Under the pieces are notes generated by a model, which had not been told where the DNA came from, did not search any database, and worked only from the letters and a program-made list of their open reading frames with translations. A stretch of DNA of 32,039 nt, taken from contig JAIPDR010000021.1 of assembly GCA_021737615.1 (NCBI GenBank), forward strand, positions 1 to 32,039, in the 5' to 3' direction. The translations under genes and the position numbers were made by a program. Below, piece after piece: positions 26,083 through 32,039 of this stretch; the stretch's first letter is position 1; the number at the start of each line of letters is the position of its first letter. The stretch is from Desulfohalobiaceae bacterium. Its GTDB lineage: Bacteria; Desulfobacterota; Desulfovibrionia; Desulfovibrionales; Desulfothermaceae.

Positions 26083-26394
26083 TATCCCGTTTTTTTGCCG
26101 ATCTAGGGTTTCGAGCAAAAGCAGGGTAACATACAAACAAAAGGTCCGGAAAAGTCTGGATAAGACATGCCGCTATGTGTGCCAGGCATACTGATCCAAT
26201 TTCGGATTGTTTATCAAGGCCGGGCGGACTCTTGCTTAGCACGACTATTTTAAGAAAAACAATATAGTTGACAACAAGAAAGATTCGGGTTTACCAAGGT
26301 CTGGTTTTTGCGATTTATGCTGCTGACTTAAATGTCGATCCTGATCAGGAGAGAGGGATAGCCTGTTCAACCCATGAAGAAAGGAGAAAGGTCT
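26083..26394. other. Intergenic region between eno and folD
   Basis: The 312 bases hold no gene. A TTGACA at 26268 could be a -35 box for folD, but the hexamer 17 bases on (TTACCA) is a poor -10, so no promoter is called. An ATG at 26374 is in frame with folD but the AGGAG at 26382 points to the later start. Confidence 0.4.
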
Positions 26395-27306
26395 ATGACG
26401 GCAAAACTGATTAAAGGCACAGAGATCAGAGAGGAGATCCTGGAGGAAGTCACCAGGGAAGTGGCCGAGATCAAGGAAAAGCACGGCAGGGTTCCGGGGC
26501 TGGTGACCATTCTGGTCGGAGAGAACCCGGCCTCGCAGTCCTATGTGACCCTGAAGATAAAGACTGCGCACCGGGTGGGGTTCAAAGAGATTCAGGACAC
26601 CAGGTCCGAAGACATCAGTGAAGCGGAACTCCTGGCTCTCATCGATCAGTACAACAAGGACGACTCCATCAATGGCATTCTGGTCCAGCTGCCGCTGCCC
26701 AAACACATCGACGAAAAGAAAGTCCTGAATGCCATTGACCCGGACAAGGATGTGGACGGCTTTCACCCGGTCAATGTGGGCCGGCTGATGATCGGCGGGG
26801 ATGAGGTCAAGTTTCCCCCCTGCACTCCGGCCGGGATCCAGGAGATGATCGTCCGGGCCGGCGTGGAGACCAGCGGGGCCGAAACTGTCGTGGTCGGGCG
26901 CTCCAACATCGTGGGCAAGCCTATCGCCAACATGATGCTTCAAAAAGGACCAGGAGCCAACTCCACCGTAACCGTGGTCCACACCCGGACCAAGGATATG
27001 GAGGCCCACTGCAAGCGAGCCGATATCCTGATCGTGGCCGCCGGAGTCCCGGGACTGGTCAAACCGGAATGGATCAAGCCCGGGGCCTGTGTCATCGATG
27101 TCGGTGTGAACAGGGTCGGAGAGAAACCGAGCAAGAAGGATCCAAGCAAGATGGTGGCCATTCTGCAGGGCGATGTTGATTTCGACAAGGCCAAGGAAAT
27201 AGCCGGTTCCATCACACCGGTGCCCGGCGGGGTCGGACCCATGACCATCACCATGCTCATGCGCAACACCCTGCGTTCCTTGAAATATCAGCTGGGCATT
27301 GCTTAG
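26395..27306 (+). CDS. folD: Methylenetetrahydrofolate dehydrogenase / methenyltetrahydrofolate cyclohydrolase
   Basis: From ATG 26395 (AGGAG 8 bases upstream) the protein has 303 residues. Motifs are SQSYVTLKIKTAHRVG with the catalytic Lys, ILVQLPLPKHID, DKDVDGFHPVNVG, PPCTPAGIQEM, the NADP-binding VVGRSNIVGKPIANMM and PVPGGVGPMTITMLMRNT. The bifunctional enzyme interconverts methylene-, methenyl- and formyl-THF in one-carbon metabolism and in the methyl branch of the Wood-Ljungdahl pathway. An alternative ATG at 26374 adds seven residues. It follows eno on the same strand. Confidence 0.96.
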   Translation: MTAKLIKGTEIREEILEEVTREVAEIKEKHGRVPGLVTILVGENPASQSYVTLKIKTAHRVGFKEIQDTRSEDISEAELLALIDQYNKDDSINGILVQLPLPKHIDEKKVLNAIDPDKDVDGFHPVNVGRLMIGGDEVKFPPCTPAGIQEMIVRAGVETSGAETVVVGRSNIVGKPIANMMLQKGPGANSTVTVVHTRTKDMEAHCKRADILIVAAGVPGLVKPEWIKPGACVIDVGVNRVGEKPSKKDPSKMVAILQGDVDFDKAKEIAGSITPVPGGVGPMTITMLMRNTLRSLKYQLGIA

Positions 27307-27320
27307 ACGGATAAACCGGA

Positions 27321-27355
27321 GGTTCCAGGTTCACGGTTCACCGTTCACGGTTAAG
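27321..27355. repeat. Heptamer array after folD
   Basis: GGTTCCA, GGTTCAC, GGTTCAC, CGTTCAC, GGTTAAG in strict 7-nt phase. Its reverse complement matches the array at 27419-27446, so the two are inverted around about 63 bases and could pair. Confidence 0.75.
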
Positions 27356-27397
27356 AAGGAAAAGAGAGGTTTTTGAGCTGACCAAAATCTTTACTTC

Positions 27398-27715
27398 TCA
27401 ATTTCTTCTTCTACAAATCGTGAACCCGGAACCGTGAACCTTATTCATCAAGTCGAGACCGGCCTGGAAGGCCTGCAGATTGGCCCGCAACTTACCCTGA
27501 TTCATCTTTGCGCCGAGAAACATTTCCAGTGACTGCCGGTTCAGCGGCAGCAGGTCGGTTCCGGCCAGGGCCCTGATGAAGATACTATTTGCCAGGATTC
27601 GGATTTCCAAGTTCGAAGGCCTTTTCTCCGGCCGGAATGAACCAGGATTTTGCAGCCAGCGCATCGACCCAGGATCCGATCTCTTCCAGCCCGGGATAAC
27701 TCTGCCGGCCAGGCG
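27398..27715 (-). pseudogene. iorB: Truncated, frameshifted 3' part of indolepyruvate:ferredoxin oxidoreductase beta subunit
   Basis: The minus strand reads RQSYPGLEEIGSWVDALAAK then IPAGEKAFELGNP in one frame and, after one extra base near 27602-27606, ILANSIFIRALAGTDLLPLN and KLRANLQAFQAGLDLMN in another. Joined, this is the C-terminal ~90 residues of an IorB-type (2-oxoacid:ferredoxin oxidoreductase gamma/beta domain) protein. The N-terminal half is missing, replaced by heptamer repeat sequence at 27717-27758. After LDLMN the frame runs through another array before a stop. IorAB oxidises arylpyruvates to aryl-acetyl-CoA. The piece cannot be functional. Confidence 0.68.
27419..27446. repeat. 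Heptamer array at the end of the iorB remnant
   Basis: CGTGAAC, CCGGAAC, CGTGAAC, CTTATTC in 7-nt phase. Inverted partner of 27321-27355. It begins right after the conserved iorB C-terminus. Confidence 0.7.
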
Positions 27716-27716
27716 C

Positions 27717-27758
27717 ATGTCTCGTTCCCCGTTCTTGGTTCTTAGATCTCGATTCCTC
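27717..27758. repeat. Heptamer array at the truncated 5' side of the iorB remnant
   Basis: ATGTCTC, GTTCCCC, GTTCTTG, GTTCTTA, GATCTCG, ATTCCTC in 7-nt phase, exactly where homology to IorB stops. Confidence 0.65.
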
Positions 27759-27785
27759 GTATCGCCCTCTGTTTTGTATATAATA

Positions 27786-27814
27786 GGTCAGACCTGCCAG
27801 AGGCAGGGCTGACC
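27786..27814. repeat. REP-like hairpin, inverted copy of 24397-24424
   Basis: GGTCAGACCTGCC-AGA-GGCAGGGCTGACC folds into a 12-bp stem with a mismatch at the same stem position as the other copy. It lies between the iorA and iorB remnants and directly abuts a heptamer array. Confidence 0.72.
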
Positions 27815-27848
27815 GCACTCCTCACTTCTCACTCCTTACTTCTCCTCA
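27814..27848. repeat. Heptamer array at the end of the iorA remnant
   Basis: CGCACTC, CTCACTT, CTCACTC, CTTACTT, CTCCTCA in 7-nt phase. It supplies the stop codon (27836-27838, minus strand) and the last residues of the iorA remnant. Confidence 0.75.
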
Positions 27849-27961
27849 TTCGCCCTGATCGCCCCGGCCGGGCAGATGGAGGCGCAGACCCCGCACCCGG
27901 AGCAGGCCGCCCGGTCGATGGCCGCTTTTTTCGCCGTCTGATCCCGGTTCAGACCCGGGCA
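27836..27961 (-). pseudogene. iorA: 3' remnant of indolepyruvate:ferredoxin oxidoreductase alpha subunit (ferredoxin domain)
   Basis: The last 41 codons read CPGLNRDQ, then AAIDRAACSGCGVCASIC and PAGAI, the C-terminal 4Fe-4S segment of IorA, including the CP(G/A)L that closes its first cluster motif. About 550 upstream residues (TPP-binding domains) are gone. The stop codon lies in a heptamer array. Orientation and order (iorA then iorB) match an ancestral iorAB operon. A short stand-alone ferredoxin is the alternative, but only one full cluster motif is left and no start codon with ribosome site is present. Confidence 0.62.
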
Positions 27962-28300
27962 TTGTAAAAAGATACAGCCAAGAATTGACAGTGGCAGACT
28001 GGCCAGGGGATTACAACAGAAATTTTTCCGGGTTCAGCCACGACAGGCTCGAGCATACCTTGGAGATCCAGTCTTCAAGTCTCGGTTGATTAAGCAACTA
28101 TGTTTATTTAAATTCCTCTTGACCTTTTGCTTTCGGATTGGTAAATTACAATGTTCGTGACCAGTGAGCCTGTTTTGAAACGGAAAAAAAACTGCTTTCC
28201 GGTTGCTAAACCAGCGGCTTTCAATTCTTTTACAGGCTGTTTTGGTCTTTAAGACAAAGATATAACCTTTGTGAACTTTAATTCTGTGGAGGGTAAAAAA

Positions 28301-29476
28301 ATGGACAACTATTACAAGATTCGGGAATTTCATTGCACGACCAAGGCCAAGCACGGCGTGGGCGCCCTGAGCTCTCTTGCCGATTCCATCAAGGAACTGG
28401 GCGGGAACAAGCCCCTGATCGTCACCGATCCGGGAGTGGTTGCCGCCGGTTTGCTGGAGATGGTGACCCAGAAGCTGGAAACGGCCGCTATCGAATATGC
28501 GGTCTTTGATCAGGTGGTTCCGAATCCCTACATTGAGACAGTGGGTCAGGCCACCAAGGTCTACACCGACAGCAAATGTGATTGTCTGATCGGCCTTGGC
28601 GGCGGCAGTTCTATGGATACGGCCAAAGGGGTCGGGGTGGAGGTCACCCATGACGGGAATATTCTTAAATGGGAAGCGGCTGAGCGGGATCTGGAACGCA
28701 GGATCGCACCCCTGATAACCATTCCGACCACGGCCGGAACCGGCAGCGAAGTGACTGTCTGGGCGGTCATCACCGACCCGGACCGTAAATTCAAATTTAA
28801 CGTCGGCGGACCTCTTATGGCCCCGCACATCGCCATCGTCGATCCCGAACTCCATGCCAGCATGCCCCCGCATGTCACCGCCGGAACCGGCATGGACGCC
28901 CTGTGTCACGCCATCGAATGCTATACCTGCCATTATGCCCAGCCGCACACCGACGCCGCCGCCCTTTTGGCCATCGAATACTGCGGGAAATATCTGCGCC
29001 GGGCAGTGGGCAACGGACAGGACATGGAGGCCAGGTACTACATGGCTATAGCCGCCCATCTGGCAGGGGTCTCCTATGGGACAGAGAGTGCCGGGGCGGT
29101 GCATGCCCTGACCCAGACCCTGGGCGGGATCATGCCTGAACTTCATCATGGTCCGGCGGTGGGAGCCACTCTGGGCGCTTTCATGGAGTACAACTGGATC
29201 GGCCGGCCCAAAAAGTTCAGGAGAGTGGCCCAGGCCCTGGGGGTCGATGAGAACGGCCTTTCCGATCACGATGCCTGTCTCCTGGGGGCCGAGGCGGTCT
29301 ATGAACTGGCTGAAGACATCGATATTCCGTCGCTTGGCGATCTGGGGGTCAAGGAAGAGGATATACCGTTGCTGGCCAAAGAGGCGGCCAATGATCCGCA
29401 GACCCCGGGAAATCCCAGGGACATCGATGCGAGCGGGTATGAGTGGATGTACAAGCGCTGCCTGGGCCTCATCTAA
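28301..29476 (+). CDS. Iron-containing alcohol dehydrogenase (group III)
   Basis: From ATG 28301, preceded by GTGGAGGG, the protein has 391 residues; a GTG 30 bases upstream is less likely. Motifs are CLIGLGGGSSMDTAKGVG (NAD binding), PTTAGTGSEVTVWAV, the iron site DALCHAIECYTCHYAQPHTD with the conserved His, and GAVHALTQTLGG followed by HHGPAVGATLGAFMEYN. Such enzymes reduce aldehydes or oxidise alcohols and diols with NAD(H); substrate specificity cannot be told from sequence. The gene stands alone and ends at a hairpin and a second bidirectional terminator. Confidence 0.93.
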   Translation: MDNYYKIREFHCTTKAKHGVGALSSLADSIKELGGNKPLIVTDPGVVAAGLLEMVTQKLETAAIEYAVFDQVVPNPYIETVGQATKVYTDSKCDCLIGLGGGSSMDTAKGVGVEVTHDGNILKWEAAERDLERRIAPLITIPTTAGTGSEVTVWAVITDPDRKFKFNVGGPLMAPHIAIVDPELHASMPPHVTAGTGMDALCHAIECYTCHYAQPHTDAAALLAIEYCGKYLRRAVGNGQDMEARYYMAIAAHLAGVSYGTESAGAVHALTQTLGGIMPELHHGPAVGATLGAFMEYNWIGRPKKFRRVAQALGVDENGLSDHDACLLGAEAVYELAEDIDIPSLGDLGVKEEDIPLLAKEAANDPQTPGNPRDIDASGYEWMYKRCLGLI

Positions 29477-29481
29477 TCCGG

Positions 29482-29514
29482 ATTTTCCCCGGGGCTCAAA
29501 GCTCCGGGGAAATC
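29482..29514 (+). terminator. Hairpin after the Fe-ADH gene
   Basis: CCCCGGGGC-TCAAA-GCTCCGGGG with flanking T and A runs forms a strong stem 6 bases after the stop codon. A T-run does not follow on the plus strand, so termination may rely on the next hairpin as well. Confidence 0.65.
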
Positions 29515-29541
29515 TGGATATAAATGAAAAAAAATTAAATC

Positions 29542-29574
29542 AAAAAAAAGCCCGCTCCTGATGAACGGGCTTTT
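29542..29574. terminator. Bidirectional terminator between Fe-ADH and the tRNA genes
   Basis: AAAAGCCCG and CGGGCTTTT flank an 11-base loop, with an A8 run on the left (T8 on the minus strand). It ends the minus-strand tRNA transcript and the plus-strand Fe-ADH transcript. Confidence 0.85.
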
Positions 29575-29583
29575 CATGGCTTT

Positions 29584-29678
<95 letters not shown>

Positions 29679-29692
29679 GACAAAACAATAAA

Positions 29693-29769
29693 TGGCGTCC
29701 CCAGGGGGATTTGAACCCCCGTTACCGGCGTGAGAGGCCGGCGTCCTGGGCCAGCTAGACGATGGGGAC
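29693..29769 (-). tRNA. tRNA-Glu (CTC)
   Basis: A 77-nt tRNA with encoded CCA, acceptor GTCCCCA/TGGGGAC, discriminator G and anticodon loop CTCTCAC (CTC, reading GAG). The T-arm contains GGTTCAAATCC. Confidence 0.95.
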
Positions 29770-29777
29770 GCTGTGTG

Positions 29778-29853
29778 TGGTGGGTCGTGCAGGATTCGAA
29801 CCTGCGACTCTCGGCTTAAAAGGCCGATACTCTACCAGCTGAGTTAACGACCC
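29778..29853 (-). tRNA. tRNA-Lys (TTT)
   Basis: A 76-nt tRNA with encoded CCA, acceptor GGGTCGT/ACGACCC, anticodon loop CTTTTAA (TTT) and T-loop GGTTCGAATCC. It lies 75 bases after serS on the same strand. Confidence 0.96.
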
Positions 29854-29928
29854 ACACAAAGAGCTAAATGTTACGGAAGATAGGGTTGTTTGTCAAGCCG
29901 GAAAATAATGGTCCAACCCGGGTCAGGC

Positions 29929-31218
29929 CTATTCCCTGATCGGTTTTCCGGTTATCCTCTCCTGGCCGTTCATGTAAGGGCTCAAAATTTCAGGAAGAAG
30001 AATGGAACCGTCGGCCTGCTGGCAGTTTTCGATGATCGCCAGAAGGGTCCGGCCGATGGCCAGCCCGGAACCGTTCAAGGTGTGCACGAATTCCTTCTTT
30101 CCGGCTTCTGTTGGTTGATAGCGGATATTGGCCCGCCTGGCCTGGAAGTCTTCGAAATTTGAACAGGAGGAGATCTCCCTGTAGGTGTTCTGTCCCGGGA
30201 GCCAGACCTCGATGTCATAGGTCTTGGCCGCGGAAAATCCCAGGTCGCCGGTGCACAGGGTAACCACCCGGTAATGGAGTCCCAGGAGCTGGAGAATGGA
30301 TTCCGCATGGGAGAGAAGCGTTTCCAGTTCCTGGTAAGAGGTCTCTGGGTGGGTGAATCTGACCAGTTCCACCTTGTTGAACTGATGCTGGCGGATGAGC
30401 CCCTTGGTATCCTTGCCGTATGAGCCGGCTTCTGAACGGAAGCAGGGGGTGAATGCGGTGTAGGCCAGGGGCAGGCTTTCCTCGGGAATGACTTCATCCC
30501 TGTGGATGTTGGTCACCGGGACTTCCGCGGTGGGGATCAGATAGTAGTTCCAGCCCTGGAGTCTGAAGAGGTCCTCCTCGAATTTCGGGAGCTGCCCGGT
30601 TCCCTGCATGCTCTTTTGGTTGACGATGAACGGGGGAAGGACTTCCAGGTAGTTGTTGTCCCTGGTTTGTATGTCGAGCATGAAGTTATACAAGGCCCTT
30701 TCCAGCCTGGCGGCCCAGCCCCAGTACAGGGTGAAGCGGCTGCCGGTGATCTTCGAGCCCCGATCAAAGTCCAGACCCCCGAGTTCAGGCCCGAGTTCCC
30801 AGTGCGCTTTGGGTTCAAAGCTGAATTTTGGCTTTTCCCCCCAGGTCTTGATCTCCAGATTGTCTTCATCAGTCTCTCCGGCCGGGACGTCGGGATGGGG
30901 GATGTTCGGTATCAACAGGCGAAAATCGTGGAGTTCTTCTTCGATTTTTCGCTTTTTGGCGTCGATGTCTTTTATTTTTTGCGAAACAAGACCGAGTTCC
31001 GCGATCTGTTCCCCTGCATCAAGCCCTTGCTTTTTCAACTCAGCCACTTTCCCTGAAGCCTGATTGCGGACCATGCGCAGCTCCTCGACTTCCCGGACCA
31101 TTTCCCTCCTTTTTTCGTCAAGGGTCAGAAAGTCGGCAATATTGAGCTCTGTTTTCCTCTTGTCCAGAGCCTGTTGTACCAGTTCAGGGTTTTGTTGGAT
31201 CAATTTCAAGTCGAGCAT
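29929..31218 (-). CDS. serS: Seryl-tRNA synthetase
   Basis: The 429-residue protein has the SerRS layout: an N-terminal long coiled coil (~30-100, [19 protein letters not shown] then [17 protein letters not shown]) that contacts the long variable arm of tRNA-Ser. The class II catalytic domain shows motif 2, [20 protein letters not shown] followed by QHQFNKVEL, and motif 3, [17 protein letters not shown]. It charges serine onto tRNA-Ser and, for selenocysteine users, tRNA-Sec. Start at ATG 31218 gives [14 protein letters not shown], the usual start. It sits between two tRNA-Ser genes and next to 4.5S RNA on the same strand. Confidence 0.98.
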   Translation of the reverse strand: MLDLKLIQQNPELVQQALDKRKTELNIADFLTLDEKRREMVREVEELRMVRNQASGKVAELKKQGLDAGEQIAELGLVSQKIKDIDAKKRKIEEELHDFRLLIPNIPHPDVPAGETDEDNLEIKTWGEKPKFSFEPKAHWELGPELGGLDFDRGSKITGSRFTLYWGWAARLERALYNFMLDIQTRDNNYLEVLPPFIVNQKSMQGTGQLPKFEEDLFRLQGWNYYLIPTAEVPVTNIHRDEVIPEESLPLAYTAFTPCFRSEAGSYGKDTKGLIRQHQFNKVELVRFTHPETSYQELETLLSHAESILQLLGLHYRVVTLCTGDLGFSAAKTYDIEVWLPGQNTYREISSCSNFEDFQARRANIRYQPTEAGKKEFVHTLNGSGLAIGRTLLAIIENCQQADGSILLPEILSPYMNGQERITGKPIRE

Positions 31219-31258
31219 GGCGGGAGTCCCTGTTCGTCTGAGCCGTTTTGAAAGGAAT

Positions 31259-31286
31259 AGGGGCGTAGCACTTCTGCTACGCCCCT
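31259..31286 (-). terminator. Terminator of the 4.5S RNA gene
   Basis: AGGGGCGTAGCA-CTTC-TGCTACGCCCCT is a perfect 12-bp stem just after the 4.5S RNA on the minus strand, followed by a weak T-rich ATTCCTTTC. serS begins about 40 bases farther on, so some readthrough is possible. Confidence 0.75.
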
Positions 31287-31289
31287 ATC

Positions 31290-31378
31290 AGGGAAACCGG
31301 GCACCCAGAGGAATCTGTTACCGCTGCTCCCTCTCGGGCCTGACGGGGTTGGCAGTGCCTCTGCCGCCCGGCTTCCCT
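31290..31378 (-). ncRNA. ffs: 4.5S RNA (small bacterial signal recognition particle RNA)
   Basis: The minus strand reads a long hairpin: AGGGAAGCCGGGC at the 5' end pairs with GCCCGGTTTCCCT at the 3' end. The tip carries the conserved SRP segment CCCCGTCAGGCCCGAGAGGG then AGCAGCGG (the typical form is GTCAGG...GGAAGGAAGCAGC). This forms the Ffh-binding symmetric and asymmetric loops with the tetraloop. Size of about 90 nt matches the short bacterial class. A tRNA-Ser lies 11 bases upstream and a terminator directly downstream. Ends are placed from the pairing and may be off by a few bases. Confidence 0.88.
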
Positions 31379-31389
31379 AAAAATTGTGC

Positions 31390-31482
<93 letters not shown>

Positions 31483-31521
31483 TGAAGGAGTTTTATATAG
31501 CCGAAAAATTGGTCTTTGGCA

Positions 31522-31567
31522 AGTTCAAATCTGCGGTCGGGTGCAGACCCGACCGCAGATTTGAACT
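31522..31567. repeat. Perfect 21-bp palindromic hairpin
   Basis: Arms 31522-31542 and 31547-31567 are perfectly complementary around a GCAG loop (core GCGGTCGGGT/ACCCGACCGC). No T-run follows on either strand. It may end the purC-side transcript or be a dispersed repeat. Confidence 0.75.
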
Positions 31568-31655
31568 CTATTTATGCCAACTTCCGGTACAGCTACTCGT
31601 TTTCAGTCTTCTTGTCTTCTTTTGGCTGCCAACTGCAGCTGTCTTGGCTCGGTCC

Positions 31656-31745
31656 TCAGCCCTTGATCCCGAGTTTCGGGAAGACGACCCGGACGATGAA
31701 GATCCAGGCGGCCAGGATGAGCAGGAGGGTGCCTATACTTTGCAT
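31656..31745 (-). CDS. Small single-span membrane peptide
   Basis: A 29-codon frame starting at ATG 31745 encodes MQSIGTLLLILAAWIFIVRV then VFPKLGIKG: one hydrophobic helix followed by a short positively charged tail, as in small inner-membrane peptides. AAAGGA lies 9 bases upstream of this ATG (an earlier in-frame ATG at 31754 sits directly on the ribosome site and is less likely). It lies 66 bases after the purC stop on the same strand. I recall similar tiny proteins in Desulfovibrio-type genomes but cannot name the family; function unknown. Confidence 0.5.
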   Translation of the reverse strand: MQSIGTLLLILAAWIFIVRVVFPKLGIKG

Positions 31746-31811
31746 GGCCTGCATTCCTTTGTTGTTTCAACTTGTTGTTTTCGGTACATGTATTTCGGAC
31801 CCGTATCGGTA

Positions 31812-32039
31812 TTACAGGGCTATTTCCTGTCCGGTCAAACGCCTGAAGGCCTCAAGGTATCTGTCCCTGGTCTGTTCGATGATCTCTTGGGGCAGCCTGG
31901 GGGGGGAAGAGCGTTTGTCCCAGTTGTCGTTCAGCCAGTCCCGGAGATATTGTTTGTCAAAACTGGACTGCCCCTGCCCTGGTTTATAACTGGACTTGGG
32001 CCAGAACCTGGATGAATCCGGGGTCAGGACCTCGTCTAT
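31812..32039 (-). CDS. purC: Phosphoribosylaminoimidazole-succinocarboxamide synthase, C-terminal part (5' end beyond the window)
   Basis: The last 75 residues are in the window: DEVLTPDSSRFWPKSSY, then QSSFDKQYLRDWLND and PPRLPQEIIEQTRDRYLEAF. These match the SAICAR synthetase C-terminus, where DSSRFW and SFDKQ-(Y/F)-(V/L)-RDW are conserved. The enzyme joins aspartate to CAIR in purine synthesis. The frame is open to the window edge. On the opposite strand a long open frame is only a shadow. Confidence 0.9.
   Translation of the reverse strand: MDEVLTPDSSRFWPKSSYKPGQGQSSFDKQYLRDWLNDNWDKRSSPPRLPQEIIEQTRDRYLEAFRRLTGQEIAL

Larger units (their letters stand above)
27307..28300. other. Decayed region with iorB and iorA remnants and heptamer arrays
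   Basis: Almost 1 kb between folD and the Fe-ADH gene holds no intact gene. It contains inverted heptamer arrays (27321-27355 and 27419-27446), a frameshifted iorB 3' part, further arrays at 27717-27758 and 27814-27848, a REP-like hairpin, a short iorA 3' piece, and about 300 bases (27962-28270) without visible structure. Confidence 0.6.

Noticed and set aside
27321-27848. CRISPR array
   Set aside because: Repeat units are 7 nt with drifting sequence and no spacers; no cas genes are present.
27836-27961. Stand-alone ferredoxin gene
   Set aside because: No start codon with ribosome site and only one full cluster motif; the CPGL...CSGCGVCASICP order and downstream iorB piece fit an iorA remnant better.
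28034-29269. 411-codon minus-strand open frame opposite the Fe-ADH gene
   Set aside because: Antisense to a complete Fe-ADH with all motifs; no ribosome site and no protein-like features.

Overview
The window is a bacterial chromosome segment of mixed character. No rRNA is present, so the taxonomic call rests on gene content and style: frequent TTG and GTG starts, many AGG and CGG arginine codons, a PilA-type pilin, remnants of indolepyruvate:ferredoxin oxidoreductase, a PaaK-like ligase, an iron-dependent alcohol dehydrogenase, QueH, and the serS/ffs/tRNA arrangement. These suggest an anaerobic Desulfobacterota-like organism, perhaps Desulfovibrionales, at moderate confidence.

Bases 1-12,650 are an accessory surface-sugar and pilin region, nearly all on the minus strand. 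It holds a HepT-like toxin with a wrecked nucleotidyltransferase partner, a DUF354 glycosyltransferase-like gene, a Wzx-type flippase, a GT4 and a GT2 glycosyltransferase, and three steps of a diacetamido-uronic acid pathway. Those steps are a WbpB-WbpD fusion and a WbpE-like aminotransferase. The WbpE-like protein carries a complete PIN (VapC-like) domain fused in frame at its N-terminus, directly downstream of a DUF104-type antitoxin gene. A large TMTC-like membrane protein with TPR repeats lies between these genes and a type IV pilin. Together they could supply and attach a sugar to the pilin or build O-antigen/capsule.

Bases 12,650-19,000 hold a 145-bp near-palindromic MITE-like element just upstream of pilA, an OmpR-type two-component pair, a DUF445 membrane protein, an AbiEii-like nucleotidyltransferase with a small partner, a SagB-type nitroreductase and an AMP-ligase relative that lacks the usual nucleotide-binding loop.

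Bases 19,100-27,310 are housekeeping: trmI (minus), then rng, queH, hemW, coaX, eno and folD on the plus strand. Likely structured RNA leaders precede rng and eno. Bases 27,320-27,970 hold decayed 3' pieces of iorB and iorA, followed by an Fe-ADH gene. The right end (29,540-32,039) is a translation block on the minus strand: tRNA-Ser(GCT), tRNA-Glu(CTC), tRNA-Lys(TTT), serS, 4.5S RNA, tRNA-Ser(GGA), a 29-residue membrane peptide and the 3' end of purC.

A theme not explained by the genes is a set of short, degenerate tandem arrays with strict 7-, 8-, 9- or 10-nt phase, each locus with its own word. They occur between genes, at gene ends, in the linker that joins WbpB to WbpD, and at two insertions inside the aminotransferase. 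With the PIN fusion they are the most unusual signals here.
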